Assembly (NCBI GenBank): GCA_041652575.1
Contig: JBAZHC010000003.1
Location: 1-64,000, forward strand
Reading direction: 5' to 3'
Length of the DNA stretch: 64,000 nt
DNA from: Phycisphaerae bacterium
GTDB taxonomy: Bacteria > Planctomycetota > Phycisphaerae > Sedimentisphaerales > UBA12454
The notes below the pieces were generated by a model. The model worked only from the letters and a program-made list of their open reading frames with translations, searched no databases and had not been told where the DNA came from. This document shows positions 51,104 to 60,021 of this stretch, piece by piece (the first letter of the stretch is position 1; every line of letters begins with the position of its first letter). Made by a program: the position numbers and the translations under genes.

Positions 51104-53446
51104 ATGAAGGATAAAAACTACAGCTCTAAGTTATTCTGCGTTGTGGCATCTCTGCTGATAATTGCAACTGTTTCGCTTGATGTTTTTGGCGATGAAGCAT
51201 CGGATACAAAGAACTTATTTAGTATGTCTCTCGAACAATTAATGGATGTTGGTGTATATGCGCCGGGAACTCTCACAGAAAGGAATCGCTTAAAAACCCC
51301 TGCTTCTGTAACTGTTATAACCGCAAGGGATATAGCCATAACGCCTGCCCGAAATATATTGGATTTGATGGAAATTTATGTCCCAGGAATGTTGTATATG
51401 AATCACAGCGCAGGGCCTGAACCGGGTATTCGCGGAATAATCGCCGACAAACCATACAAATTCCTGGTCAATGTTGACGGCATTAATGTCAATATCAAGT
51501 CGACATACGGTGCCCGTCTGGAGTTATTGAATTGGGAACTGAGCGACATTGACCGCATTGAAGTTGTGCGCGGTCCCGGCTCAGTTACTTATGGCCCAGG
51601 CGCTATCGGCGGAGTTATAAATATTTTCACCAAAAAAGCCAAACAGGCTCAGGGCTGGGAATTCGGCGGACAGTACCTTAACAAATACGAAAGCGTCGGC
51701 AATTATGTCAGCTACGGAAAAGTCAAAGATGACTTCGAACTTTACACCTATTTCAGCGTTACTGACACGGAAGGAACCGGCCCGGACCTTTTCGGCAGCG
51801 ACAGAGGAACAGTAAACGGGGTAAAAAATACACCGAGAACTGGATATCTCGGCAAAGGCGGAAACTCACCTTACAGCCCCTATCCCCCTTCCACGTATAT
51901 GGGAGATTTCTTTGAACAGCCCGGAATAAAAGCACATCTAAATATTAAATTCAATGACAACTGGCGGTTCTGGGGGCGTTACGCAAGTGAATCTTCCGGA
52001 CTAATGCAGTCGTCTGCGAGACAACAGTTAGTCAATGGCCAGAACAGAGACATTTTCCTGTCGCAATTCCGTTATTTTCAACTTGCCCTGGAAAACAAAA
52101 GCCCTATCAATAAAGATTGGGAGTTAAAATCTACATTCGGTCTTAGTTCAACAGATATACGCGATATTCAACAAAAGTATGTCCTTACCGGCGACCCGGA
52201 AAACAGTCTGCTAAATTACGGCTGGATGTACTCGGAGTGGAAATACTACGCTCAATTCATGTTAAATTATAAGCCGGATGACAGTAGAATTAAGGGAGCA
52301 TTGGGCTTCGAGTTGAGTTATGATTTAATTCGCCCGTCATGGGGTAAGAATAAGGACAATGGCCTACGGCTTGGAAGTGATTATGGAATCATCAGCGGTC
52401 CGTCTTCAGATGCCTTTGGAACAGGAAGCGGACAAATTGATTCGGACAGCGATGACTACTATCCTGTAGGCGCAGGTTTTGAAACCTTGAGCCATGCCAT
52501 TATCGGTGAATTGAATATAGAATTAACTCCGAAATCATCAGTGATATTATCCGGCCGTTTTGATAAAAACACATATACCGATTATCTGTTCTCGCCGCGG
52601 TTTGCCTTTATTCATGAACTTAAGAAGAATGAATATCTGAAGTTCATCGTCCAGAGGTCCGTCAGAATGAATACTCTGGATGAATTATATATAAACAATA
52701 AAAATGGCATAACTAACTTCCCTGAAAAGCTGGACATGCTCGAACTTATATGGTCCAAAAAAGTAAACGAAAACTGGTCATTTCAGAATTCCGCATTCTG
52801 GAGTAAAAATAAGGCTATTGGATGGGATTCGACTTCCCGAAGCGCTGCTCCTCTTGGAACATTGGAACTTTTCGGAGTAGAAGCTGAAATAAAATACCAG
52901 AAAGACAATTTCGAGTTCGGAATAAATCATTCAGTTGTGAAACAACTGTCCTGGAAATTAGCCGAAGGTATTACAACCTCCGGTATCAGCAATTCTGATT
53001 ACTTCGGTAGTTCTTCAACACTGCCCGGCGGCGTAGGGTCAAAAGGAAATGATTTAAGCAACTGGGCCAACCAGTCGACGAAACTTTATACTAATATAGA
53101 CCTTCTTGAGAAAAAGATTACCCTTCACGGAGATGCGGTAGCCTTTTGGGGCTTCGAAGGCTACAAGGATGGTTTGGATGCTTTTGAGGAAGCCGGTGGA
53201 GATGCCGCCAGTATCCAAACAATTCGAGACCACGATGCCTTTAAGCCCGAGATAAGAGCCAATATTTCATTAACATGGCACATCAATAAATCAGCAGATT
53301 TCACTGTGTTTGTTCAAAATATCCCGCTCCTCGGAGATAATAAAAGATACTCATACTCTTCCGGCCAGAAAAACATCTATGCGGACAAAACTGCCTGGGT
53401 TGAAGAGCCGCTTGTTGTGGGATTCAAATATAAAATACGGTTCTAA
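51104..53446 (+). CDS. TonB-dependent outer-membrane receptor 3
   Basis: A 780-residue receptor. The first 45 residues are nearly the same as in receptor 2 (KDKNYSSKLF, signal peptide, NLFSMSLEQLMDVGV). The plug has TVITARDIAITPARNILDLM, GIRGIIADKPYKFLVNVDG and IEVVRGPGSVTYGPGAIGGV. The barrel ends in VGFKYKIRF. Past the plug it differs much from receptor 2 (for example KDNGLRLGSDYGIISGPSSD), so its ligand is probably different. It is followed by a 15-bp hairpin. Confidence 0.93.
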   Translation: MKDKNYSSKLFCVVASLLIIATVSLDVFGDEASDTKNLFSMSLEQLMDVGVYAPGTLTERNRLKTPASVTVITARDIAITPARNILDLMEIYVPGMLYMNHSAGPEPGIRGIIADKPYKFLVNVDGINVNIKSTYGARLELLNWELSDIDRIEVVRGPGSVTYGPGAIGGVINIFTKKAKQAQGWEFGGQYLNKYESVGNYVSYGKVKDDFELYTYFSVTDTEGTGPDLFGSDRGTVNGVKNTPRTGYLGKGGNSPYSPYPPSTYMGDFFEQPGIKAHLNIKFNDNWRFWGRYASESSGLMQSSARQQLVNGQNRDIFLSQFRYFQLALENKSPINKDWELKSTFGLSSTDIRDIQQKYVLTGDPENSLLNYGWMYSEWKYYAQFMLNYKPDDSRIKGALGFELSYDLIRPSWGKNKDNGLRLGSDYGIISGPSSDAFGTGSGQIDSDSDDYYPVGAGFETLSHAIIGELNIELTPKSSVILSGRFDKNTYTDYLFSPRFAFIHELKKNEYLKFIVQRSVRMNTLDELYINNKNGITNFPEKLDMLELIWSKKVNENWSFQNSAFWSKNKAIGWDSTSRSAAPLGTLELFGVEAEIKYQKDNFEFGINHSVVKQLSWKLAEGITTSGISNSDYFGSSSTLPGGVGSKGNDLSNWANQSTKLYTNIDLLEKKITLHGDAVAFWGFEGYKDGLDAFEEAGGDAASIQTIRDHDAFKPEIRANISLTWHINKSADFTVFVQNIPLLGDNKRYSYSSGQKNIYADKTAWVEEPLVVGFKYKIRF

Positions 53447-53464
53447 TCTCTCTCGTAATCGTAT

Positions 53465-53503
53465 CAATACAACAGCCGATAAGATATGTCGGCTGTTGTA
53501 TTG
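53465..53503 (+). terminator. Strong hairpin after TonB receptor 3
   Basis: A perfect 15-bp stem, CAATACAACAGCCGA/TCGGCTGTTGTATTG, with a 9-base loop, 19 bases after the stop codon. No T-run follows, so termination would have to be assisted, or the hairpin protects the 3' end. Confidence 0.6.
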
Positions 53504-53577
53504 CGCTGAAATAAATGATTATAAAATTTTCTGCTCAAGCCTCTTGCTAAATTAAATTCTCCGTCTATATTCAATTT

Positions 53578-54729
53578 ATGCTTGTCGTATCAAAACCAGA
53601 CACATTCGAAAAACTTCAGCTTCTTAGCCGTGATTCGCAATACGACCTTGCCTGTGCCTGCGGAAGCAATAAATTCGACCGCAGGACCCGCGGCAGCAAC
53701 GGCAAATGGATATACCCTGTAACGTTGCCCAACGGCGGCAGATCCCTGCTTTTCAAAACGCTTCTCTCGAACGTCTGTTCCAGCGACTGTAAATACTGCC
53801 CACTTCATAAAAACGCAGATATTCCGCGTTGTACGCTTAACAGCGACGAGCTTGTTAAGACATTCCTGGATTATTACAATAATGGCGAGGTCTTCGGCCT
53901 TTTCCTCTCCAGCGGCATAATAGGCACTGCAGAGGCAACAATGGACAAACTTATTACCTGCGCTGAAATACTTCGCAAAAAACACCAATTTAAAGGCTAT
54001 ATCCACCTGAAAATCCTGCCCGGGGCAAGCCCTGCCGCTATAGAAAAGGCTATCTCCGTTTCAAACGCCGTTTCATTGAATATTGAAACGCCGGGTAAAG
54101 AATTTCTCGAAAAACTATCCAGTAAAAAGGATTTTCTGCGGGATATTGTCGAACCGATGAAACTCATAAGCCGACTTACCAGCCAGAGCCGGCGAAGAGT
54201 AAAACAAACCACCCAGTTTATCGTTGGTGCCGCCGGCGAAAGCGACCAGCATATTGTAAATTATACGGCAGCTCTGTATGAAAGAATCGGCATTAACCGG
54301 GTTTATTTTTCAGCTTACCAGCGAAATAATGCCGAAAACGAAAATAATACTGACCCACAGGAAGGTTTTACACGGGAACATCGTCTTTATCAGGTTGATT
54401 TTCTTTTTCGAAAATATGGCTTTACTCAATCTGATATAATATACGACAATTCTGGTCTTTTGTCCGTTGAAACTGACCCTAAAGAAGTCTGGGCAAAAAA
54501 TCATCCTGAGTTTTTTCCCATAAAGGTAAACACAGCAACACGATACAACCTTTTGCGGGTACCCGGCCTTGGTCCAATGGCCGTTGAGAGGATATTAGAA
54601 AGGCGAAAAGTGGCAAAAATCAGCTCGATTGACGATATTGATAATGTAAACAAAAGGCTCTTAAAAGCGGCGAAATACCTCGATTTTGGCGGTGTGTCGC
54701 AAAATAAGGCATTTTTGTTTAATTTTTGA
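53578..54729 (+). CDS. Putative DNA modification/repair radical SAM protein
   Basis: A 383-residue protein of the radical SAM group annotated as putative DNA modification/repair (TIGR03916-like). The N-terminal YDLACACGSN comes first. The radical SAM cluster is in SNVCSSDCKYCPLHKN, with a further cysteine in IPRCTL. LFLSSGIIGTAEATMDKLI and IHLKILPGASPAAIEKAI are typical, and a C-terminal helix-hairpin-helix (LLRVPGLGPMAVERILERRK) suggests DNA contact. The usual genomic partner, a UDG-like DNA metabolism protein, is not next to it here. The start lies close to the end of the gap after receptor 3; no strong ribosome site is seen. Confidence 0.88.
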   Translation: MLVVSKPDTFEKLQLLSRDSQYDLACACGSNKFDRRTRGSNGKWIYPVTLPNGGRSLLFKTLLSNVCSSDCKYCPLHKNADIPRCTLNSDELVKTFLDYYNNGEVFGLFLSSGIIGTAEATMDKLITCAEILRKKHQFKGYIHLKILPGASPAAIEKAISVSNAVSLNIETPGKEFLEKLSSKKDFLRDIVEPMKLISRLTSQSRRRVKQTTQFIVGAAGESDQHIVNYTAALYERIGINRVYFSAYQRNNAENENNTDPQEGFTREHRLYQVDFLFRKYGFTQSDIIYDNSGLLSVETDPKEVWAKNHPEFFPIKVNTATRYNLLRVPGLGPMAVERILERRKVAKISSIDDIDNVNKRLLKAAKYLDFGGVSQNKAFLFNF

Positions 54730-54730
54730 C

Positions 54731-54758
54731 TTGAAAAAGGCCTGAAAAGCACTATTAT
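54731..54758 (+). promoter_or_regulatory. Promoter of rpsU
   Basis: TTGAAA and TATTAT with 16-bp spacing, starting just after the radical SAM gene's stop, about 60 bases before the rpsU ATG. Confidence 0.5.
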
Positions 54759-54817
54759 GCTCTTCTTCTGTCGTAAAATAGGTTTGTAATTTTTCTCAAG
54801 ATAAGGATTCCATTTAT

Positions 54818-55006
54818 ATGATTAAGGTTAAATCTCGCCTCGGCGAGTCAGTAGAACAGATGGTTAAACGCTTCAAGAAGATGTGCGAAAAAGAAGGCAT
54901 CATTCGTGATATTAAGCGGATGAGCTACTATGAAAAACCTTCTGAGAAAAACCGCAGAAGAAGACGCAAAGCAGCAAGGTCGGCGAAATTTTCAAGCAGA
55001 TACTAA
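54818..55006 (+). CDS. rpsU: Ribosomal protein bS21
   Basis: Small 30S subunit protein involved in start-site selection. The 62 residues match bS21: KVKSRLGESVEQMVKRFKKM, IIRDIKRMSYYEKPSEKNRR and a basic tail rich in Arg and Lys. The gene stands alone with its own promoter and terminator. Confidence 0.95.
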   Translation: MIKVKSRLGESVEQMVKRFKKMCEKEGIIRDIKRMSYYEKPSEKNRRRRRKAARSAKFSSRY

Positions 55007-55036
55007 TGCTGCGTTATATTTTTTGAGTCAACCAAA

Positions 55037-55067
55037 ACCGGGTGTAATTAAAACATCCGGTTTTTTT
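55037..55067 (+). terminator. Intrinsic terminator of rpsU
   Basis: Stem ACCGGGTGT/ACATCCGGT with a short AT-rich loop and a run of seven T. The T-run touches the last codons of the convergent GH15 gene, so the reverse hairpin could also affect that transcript. Confidence 0.85.
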
Positions 55068-56886
55068 ATATGCGCTCATTATTTTTATCTTCGAGCCTGT
55101 CCTGATTTTTACCGGTAATTGTCATTGCCGCGTCAATCAGAGCCAGATGGCTGTACCCCTGCGGAAAATTCCCCAATAGTCTCTTGCTTTTGAAATCCAT
55201 ATCTTCGCTGAAGAGCCCAAGATGATTGCTCAGGCCCAGGATTCGTTCGAACATTTTTACCGCCAGTTCTTTATCTCCTATTCGATAAAGACTTTTTATC
55301 ATCCAGAACGTACATACTATAAAACTTGACTTTGGAGTGCCGAAATCGTCCGGACTCTTATACCTGTACATCAGCCCGTCAACACACAACCTTTTATACG
55401 TTTGCCGGACGGTATCGATATAAATCTGGTCCTTCGCTCCGAGAAAACCGAAATGCTCCGCCAGCAGATTAGCGGAGTCAAAGTAATGTCCGCCGTAGGT
55501 TTGCACCAGAGATTTTAGTTCCGGGTTATATCCTTTTTTAAGGACATCCTTTTTTATTTTGTCGCGAAGCTGTGCATAGCTGACAGCGTCGCCGGGTTTG
55601 TTAAACATCTGGGCGATTTTTACGGCCCTATCCATAGCGACCCAGCAGAGAATTTTCGAAAACGTGAAATGTTTCCTTTCAGTTCTGAACTCCCAAATAC
55701 TCGAATCGAGTTTTTGCCAGTTGTTTCTGACGTGCCTTGTTAATGTTCGTACAACGGTCCAAAGGTCTTCCTGATTGTCAATAGACTGTTTGAAATTACA
55801 CAGGCCCTGATAGATAACATCCATCATTACGCCATAAATGTCATTCTGCTTCTGCTTAAAGGCTGCATTGCCGATTCTGACGGGTTTAGAGTTTTTATAG
55901 CCTGCCAGCCAGGGAATGGTTGATTCAACAACTTTTTTATTTTTTTGAATCGGATACATAATACGGATTTTTTCATCTTTATAAGGCACTATATCGAGCA
56001 CGAACTGCAGGAACCTTTTTGCGACGTTGAAATGCCCCAATTGGATGAGAGTGCTGATAGTCATTGAGGCGTCTCTTATCCAGCAGTATCTGTAATCCCA
56101 GTTTCTGACATCGCCGATTGTCTCCGGCAGAGACGTGGTCGGCGCGGCAATAATCGCTCCTGTTTTCTGATATGCCAGAAGCTTAAGAACCAGAGAACTT
56201 CGTTCTATCTGGTCCTGATATTTGGGAAACTGCATATTCTTCGCAATCCAGCCCATCCAGTAAGCCTTGGTTCGTTCCAGCTCCAGTCTGATTTTGTCGA
56301 TATCCGGCAGGATAATCTTCTGATTGTAGCTAACCACAAGATAATGGTCTTTTTTAATAGTGATAGGCCTTTTCTTTATTATGTCCGCCAGTTTCAGGTC
56401 GGAATAAAGATAAATAGATTCGTATTTCCCGCCGTTGGTACAGTATTTTATAAAATCATGCTGAAGGTCGGATTTAGTAGGATATTGCGCAAATCCGGGT
56501 CTGGGTTTATAATCAATTGTTACGGTTGGTTTTCCGGAAATCCATCTTATATAACGAATAATATCAGGCGGACAATGATAGTTGCCATTGTCCATTTTAT
56601 ATCTTGGGAAAAAATCTATTACTTCAAAGACATTTTTGCCTTTTGTAAATTTTGTGACAAGGATATTTGTTTTTCTTAAATACTGTTGTGTGATTTTATA
56701 ATCGCCTTTGGGAACAATAGAGAAATGCCCGCCCTTGTTTTTATCGAGAATGGCGGCAAACATCGAAGTAGAATCAAAAAAAGGCATACAGCACCATTCG
56801 ATGCAGCCTTTATCGCTGACCAAAGCGGCGGTAGAACAATTTCCAATTATTCCGTAATTCATATTATCGGTATTCTTACCTGGCAT
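55066..56886 (-). CDS. GH15-family glycoside hydrolase (glucoamylase/trehalase-like)
   Basis: A 606-residue enzyme of the bacterial GH15 group. The N-terminal beta domain has YGIIGNCSTAALVSDKGCIE and WCCMPFFDSTSMFAAILD. The (alpha/alpha)6 barrel has AAPTTSLPETIGDVRNWDYR followed by CWIRDASMTIS (substrate pocket) and, near the end, NFPQGYSHLALIDAAMTI, where a conserved catalytic Glu is usually found just upstream (GLFSEDMDF). Members hydrolyse alpha-glucans or trehalose. Its ATG (GGAG nine bases upstream) overlaps the end of the otsA-otsB fusion gene, so a role in trehalose turnover is the best guess. The first methionine in MNYGIIGNC is an alternative start. Confidence 0.9.
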   Translation of the reverse strand: MPGKNTDNMNYGIIGNCSTAALVSDKGCIEWCCMPFFDSTSMFAAILDKNKGGHFSIVPKGDYKITQQYLRKTNILVTKFTKGKNVFEVIDFFPRYKMDNGNYHCPPDIIRYIRWISGKPTVTIDYKPRPGFAQYPTKSDLQHDFIKYCTNGGKYESIYLYSDLKLADIIKKRPITIKKDHYLVVSYNQKIILPDIDKIRLELERTKAYWMGWIAKNMQFPKYQDQIERSSLVLKLLAYQKTGAIIAAPTTSLPETIGDVRNWDYRYCWIRDASMTISTLIQLGHFNVAKRFLQFVLDIVPYKDEKIRIMYPIQKNKKVVESTIPWLAGYKNSKPVRIGNAAFKQKQNDIYGVMMDVIYQGLCNFKQSIDNQEDLWTVVRTLTRHVRNNWQKLDSSIWEFRTERKHFTFSKILCWVAMDRAVKIAQMFNKPGDAVSYAQLRDKIKKDVLKKGYNPELKSLVQTYGGHYFDSANLLAEHFGFLGAKDQIYIDTVRQTYKRLCVDGLMYRYKSPDDFGTPKSSFIVCTFWMIKSLYRIGDKELAVKMFERILGLSNHLGLFSEDMDFKSKRLLGNFPQGYSHLALIDAAMTITGKNQDRLEDKNNERI

Positions 56887-59044
56887 TTCGTATCGCTCCA
56901 GACAGGATGTTTACAAATTCTTTCGGGTTATCTATACGAAACTCGGCATTACTTTGCCCCTGCCCTATTTTAATTTTGAAAAGTCTTTTGTCTGCCAGCT
57001 TAAACATACTTTCATCCGTCTGGTCATCGCCGGCACAAAGCACAAAGTCATATTTAGTCTTTCCGCCGATAAATTTCATTAGTGCAAGTCCCTTGTTGGC
57101 CTGCATTGAGCTTACCTCAATAATTTTCTTTCCGTGATGGACTTCAACCGGCAGGTTAGAAAGCATATCCTGCAGCATAGCCATAAGCTGTTGAGCGTTG
57201 AGCATTCCGAACTCCGGGTCTGCCATTCTGTAATGCCAGACAACCGATGATACTTTTTCTTCGACAAAGCTGCCCTGTGTAATGCTGACATACTGCTCAA
57301 AGATTTTTTTTACCGATTTCTTCCACGAAAGATCCTCATTTCTGCCGGATTTGAGCCACCTTCGGTTTTGCGGTCTGTAATAGCTGAAGCCATGCTCTGC
57401 AATCAATGTTATATCGTATTTGCCGAACCACTTTTCAAGTTCAGGCCCTTTCCTGCCGCTGATAAGAAATGTATCAATACTTTTTTTATCGCTCAGAGCA
57501 TCGAGCAGTTGTTTTACCTGTTCGTCAGGCCCGGCGTTATCAGGGTCATTCTGTAAATCGGAAAGTGTGCCGTCATAATCGATAAAGAACGCCATTTTTT
57601 TGGATTTCCTAACGCTCTTTACAAGCTTATTGCGGACGTCGCCTTCTTCCTGAACAGTTACCTGTTCAATTTTGAGTTTATTGAGTTCATTAATAAACGT
57701 CTGGGCCCAATATTTAGCGTCGAATTGTGTTACCCTTTCATACATTCCCTTCATCCGCCGTTTAATATCCTCCTTCGGCGAACTGAGAGCCAGCTTAAGA
57801 TTCTCAGCCACAACATCTATATCATACGGGTTAACGATAAATGCCTGAAACAGCTCATTAGCCGAACCTGTAAATTCGCTTAATATCAGGGCACCCGTGA
57901 AATCCGGCCTGCAGGCAACATATTCTTTTGCGACCAGGTTCATACCATCCATCAGCGGCGTAACCATAGCGACATCCGCCAACCGGTAAAGGGCACATAA
58001 ATCCGTGAAATCGACGGATTTGTAGATAAAATGAATAGGTATATTTTCCACTGTGGCGTGTTTACCGTTCAGCCTGCCGACCATACTCTCAACACTTGCT
58101 TTGAGCTGGGCGTATTCAGGCACTTCATCCCTGCTTGGTACACTGATAAATATAAAAACGATATTGTTTTTATCCGGGTATTTGGTCAAAAATCTGTCTA
58201 TAGCTTCCAATTTCCTTGGGATACCCTTTGAATAATCGAGCCTTTCAACGCTGAGTACGACTTTTTTTCTCCTGTAAATCCTCTTATAATCCGCCAGTTT
58301 TTTTCTGAATCTTTCCGTTTTTAATTCCGCCTGAAAAGACTGAATATTCGCCCCAATCGGGAAAACTCCCATATAACAGTTTCTATCGTCGCAGCGGATG
58401 ACCATGGAATCACATTCTGCACTGAGCAGTCTCATCGCGGAGCTTCTGAAATGGCGCATATATCCGAACGTATGAAAACCAATCAAATCGGCGCCAATCA
58501 TCCCAGCCAGCAATTCTTTCCGCTGAGGGTGACATCTGAAAACTTCGTATGAAGGAAAAGGTGTATGCAGAAAAAAGCCTATTTTAAGATTTCTTCCGCT
58601 TTGTTTCAGCATCTGGGGCACCAGCATAAGCTGATAATCGTGTACCCATATTATATCGCCTTCTTTTGCGATTTTGAGAACAGTATCGGTGAATTTTCGA
58701 TTAACCTGTTTGTACTGCCGCCACCAGTCCTGCCGATACCTGACATAATGAGAACGATAATGAAGCAGCGGCCAAAGTGTCGAATTGGAAAAACCATGAT
58801 AATAGCCTGTTATTTCATCCTGGCTGAGAAATACCGGCAGACAGTGATATTCTTTAGCCAAAATTTTTTCGATATTCTGCTGGTCTTTTTTGTCTGCTAC
58901 GGTTTTTCCGGGCCAACCCACCCATATCATATCATAATTGCGTCTAACCCCTTCAAGTGCAGATACAACTCCCCCGCCGGACTCGACGATTTCCTCGCCA
59001 ATCGTCAAAGGCAACCTGTTTGTTATGTTGATTATTCTCGTCAT
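56876..59044 (-). CDS. otsAB: Trehalose-6-phosphate synthase/phosphatase fusion
   Basis: A 722-residue two-domain enzyme. The N-terminal 470 residues are a GT20 synthase: NRLPLTIGEEIVESGGGVVS, WVGWPG, WVHDYQLMLVPQML, GFFLHTPFPSYEVFRCHP, VERLDYSKGIPRKL and TPLMDGMNLVAKEYVA. It makes trehalose 6-phosphate from UDP-glucose and glucose 6-phosphate. The C-terminal 240 residues are an OtsB HAD phosphatase: FFIDYDGTLSDL, LISGRKGPELEKWFG and GDDQTDESMF. Both active sites look intact, so one protein can make free trehalose. The start has GGTGG close upstream. The GH15 gene overlaps its end, giving a trehalose synthesis/turnover unit, probably for osmotic stress. Confidence 0.95.
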   Translation of the reverse strand: MTRIINITNRLPLTIGEEIVESGGGVVSALEGVRRNYDMIWVGWPGKTVADKKDQQNIEKILAKEYHCLPVFLSQDEITGYYHGFSNSTLWPLLHYRSHYVRYRQDWWRQYKQVNRKFTDTVLKIAKEGDIIWVHDYQLMLVPQMLKQSGRNLKIGFFLHTPFPSYEVFRCHPQRKELLAGMIGADLIGFHTFGYMRHFRSSAMRLLSAECDSMVIRCDDRNCYMGVFPIGANIQSFQAELKTERFRKKLADYKRIYRRKKVVLSVERLDYSKGIPRKLEAIDRFLTKYPDKNNIVFIFISVPSRDEVPEYAQLKASVESMVGRLNGKHATVENIPIHFIYKSVDFTDLCALYRLADVAMVTPLMDGMNLVAKEYVACRPDFTGALILSEFTGSANELFQAFIVNPYDIDVVAENLKLALSSPKEDIKRRMKGMYERVTQFDAKYWAQTFINELNKLKIEQVTVQEEGDVRNKLVKSVRKSKKMAFFIDYDGTLSDLQNDPDNAGPDEQVKQLLDALSDKKSIDTFLISGRKGPELEKWFGKYDITLIAEHGFSYYRPQNRRWLKSGRNEDLSWKKSVKKIFEQYVSITQGSFVEEKVSSVVWHYRMADPEFGMLNAQQLMAMLQDMLSNLPVEVHHGKKIIEVSSMQANKGLALMKFIGGKTKYDFVLCAGDDQTDESMFKLADKRLFKIKIGQGQSNAEFRIDNPKEFVNILSGAIRNAR

Positions 59045-59188
59045 TTTCCACCAATTCCCCTATTACCCTGTACCGCACAGCTAAAGGATAAGGCAAATTA
59101 CTCAGAACATCAAATGTTTTTTTATGCACATCTGAAGGGTTTAACCTTATTTAAAACAGAATTTTAATCTAAAAATTTTAACACGCTG

Positions 59189-59217
59189 TTGACAAATCCA
59201 TGTTCATTGAATAATAT
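59189..59217 (+). promoter_or_regulatory. Promoter of the kdsB-pyrG operon
   Basis: TTGACA and TAATAT with a 17-bp spacer, about 60 bases ahead of the kdsB start codon. Confidence 0.6.
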
Positions 59218-59276
59218 AATCCGGCAGTGGTTTTTCGGATAACTGCCAAATATTCAGGAATCGCTGCCGGAGAAAT

Positions 59277-60011
59277 GTGAAGATTATAGCTGTTATACCC
59301 GCTCGTTACGAGTCAACAAGATTTCCAGGGAAGGTTCTCGCTAAAGAAACCGGCAAATTTCTTATCCAGCATACATGGGAACAAGTCCGTAAAGTAAAGC
59401 TTATCCAGCAGATTATCATCGCAACAGACAGCGAAAAAGTCCTTTCCGCCTGCAAATCATTCGGCGCCGATTGTGTTATGACATCAGCCAATCATCAGAG
59501 CGGCACAGACAGAATTGCTGAAGCTGTCGCAAAAATCGACACTGACGTTGTGATAAACGTTCAGGCGGACGAGCCTGAAATAGAGCCCGCAAGTATCGAA
59601 CTTCTGGCTCAATTGATGATTGATAATCCGCAGGCTAAAATGGCGACACTAATATCGGGGTTTGAAAGTAAAGAGCAGATTGCAAACCCGAATATTGTAA
59701 AGGTCATTATCGGCAAAGACAGATTCGCAAGATATTTTTCACGGTCTGTAATCCCCTGCTGCAGAGACAACGGTCCTGTCGGGGACATAAACGATTATTA
59801 CAGACATTTAGGCATTTATGCCTATACAAAAGACTTTCTTTTGCATATAACAAAACTTCCGGCCGGAAAACTGGAAAAAATCGAACAGCTGGAACAGCTT
59901 CGCGTCCTTGAGTACGGCTTCGAGATACTAACAGGTTTTGTAAAACATATTGCACCGGGCATCGATACGCCGGAGCAATACCTTGAATTTATAAAAAGGA
60001 TAAAAAAATAA
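59277..60011 (+). CDS. kdsB: 3-deoxy-manno-octulosonate cytidylyltransferase (CMP-Kdo synthetase)
   Basis: Activates Kdo with CTP for lipopolysaccharide core synthesis, a sign of an outer membrane. The 244 residues show IAVIPARYESTRFPGKVLAK, IATDSEKVLSACKSFGADCV, MTSANHQSGTDRIAEAV, VINVQADEPEIEP (metal-binding Asp) and YYRHLGIYAYTKDFLLHI. The start is a GTG with GGAG four bases upstream. The next gene, pyrG, makes CTP, the co-substrate, and starts ten bases later; kdsB-pyrG adjacency is also known in chlamydiae. Confidence 0.95.
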   Translation: MKIIAVIPARYESTRFPGKVLAKETGKFLIQHTWEQVRKVKLIQQIIIATDSEKVLSACKSFGADCVMTSANHQSGTDRIAEAVAKIDTDVVINVQADEPEIEPASIELLAQLMIDNPQAKMATLISGFESKEQIANPNIVKVIIGKDRFARYFSRSVIPCCRDNGPVGDINDYYRHLGIYAYTKDFLLHITKLPAGKLEKIEQLEQLRVLEYGFEILTGFVKHIAPGIDTPEQYLEFIKRIKK

Positions 60012-60021
60012 AAGGCATAAT

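Noticed and set aside
59189..59220. TATAAT at 59215 as the -10 of kdsB
   Set aside because: It would give a 20-bp spacer from TTGACA; TAATAT at 17 bp fits better.
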